Source: Armatimonadota bacterium (GTDB taxonomy: Bacteria > Sysuimicrobiota > Sysuimicrobiia > Sysuimicrobiales > JACQTN01). From it: a DNA stretch of 5,631 nt. Below are positions 5,469 through 5,631 of the stretch, piece by piece (position 1 is the stretch's first letter; each line of letters starts with the position of its first letter). The stretch spans positions 1-5,631 of the forward strand of contig JACQTN010000326.1 in assembly GCA_016210785.1 (NCBI GenBank). Direction: 5' to 3'. Below the pieces are notes generated by a model. The model did not search any database. It saw nothing but the letters and a program-made list of their open reading frames with translations, and was not told the DNA's origin. Position numbers and translations under genes: made by a program.

Positions 5469-5631
5469 CTACCGGCTCTTATAGTCCCTACCTCCCGCGT
5501 CCTTGCGGCCGAGCACGAACAGCCCGCGGCCCACGCGTTCGATCTCGACGGACGTCACGCCGCAGCCGCGCAGGCGGCGCCGCAGGACGGCCAGCAGCCA
5601 CCCCGGCACGCCCGCGCCGGTGGAGAAGCAG
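5469..5631 (-). CDS. C-terminal end of an unidentified protein, possibly a SAM-dependent methyltransferase
   Basis: The frame is open from the window edge (first whole codon at 5630-5628) to the TAG at 5471-5469, giving 53 residues. It contains GWLLAVLRRRLRGCG and VTSVEIERVGRGLFVLGRK before a short polar tail. The 'sVeiERVGRGLFVLGRK' ending resembles the last beta-hairpin of class I SAM-dependent methyltransferases, but 53 residues are too few to be sure. Codon third positions are mostly G or C, as expected of a real gene here. The gene reads toward copCD but is separated from it by the SPW remnant and copCD's own promoter, so it is probably not in the same operon. Confidence 0.55.
   Translation of the reverse strand, partial: CFSTGAGVPGWLLAVLRRRLRGCGVTSVEIERVGRGLFVLGRKDAGGRDYKSR

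Overview
This is a GC-rich bacterial window holding one four-gene, same-strand cluster for envelope copper and thiol chemistry. It is flanked by fragments of three other genes. I cannot place the organism below 'high-GC bacterium'. Codon third positions are strongly G/C-biased, two promoters look like ordinary sigma70 sites (17-nt spacers), and one gene appears to be leaderless. No RNA gene, CRISPR array or insertion sequence is visible.

Layout: (1) 1-543, plus strand, the 3' part of a multi-pass membrane protein with a Cys-Cys pair inside a helix. (2) 544-718, a convergent intergenic gap with GC-only palindromes. (3) The cluster on the minus strand, read from right to left: a 778-residue CopC-CopD fusion carrying two extra C-terminal domains (5114-2778), a divergent CcdA/DsbD-like membrane protein (2686-1919), a small membrane-anchored protein that is 22% methionine (1854-1531), and a canonical CcdA (1468-719). 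(4) 5193-5387, plus strand, a start-less SPW-repeat remnant. (5) 5469-5631, minus strand, the C-terminal end of a gene that begins outside the window.

Inferred joint role: the CopC domain binds copper outside the membrane and CopD moves it across the membrane or delivers it. The Met-rich protein would hold Cu(I), and the two CcdA-type proteins would carry reducing equivalents outward to keep cysteines or copper reduced. This would fit copper resistance or supply of copper to a cuproenzyme such as a cytochrome oxidase. No oxidase, P-type ATPase, copper chaperone or regulator gene lies in the window, so the choice between these roles is open.

Regulation: the copCD gene and the second gene each have a recognisable promoter. 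Both -10 boxes overlap a shared ACACTA element, within a perfect 10-bp palindrome at the second promoter. This suggests one metal-responsive repressor acting on both. The last two genes have no promoter that I can see and probably depend on the second one.
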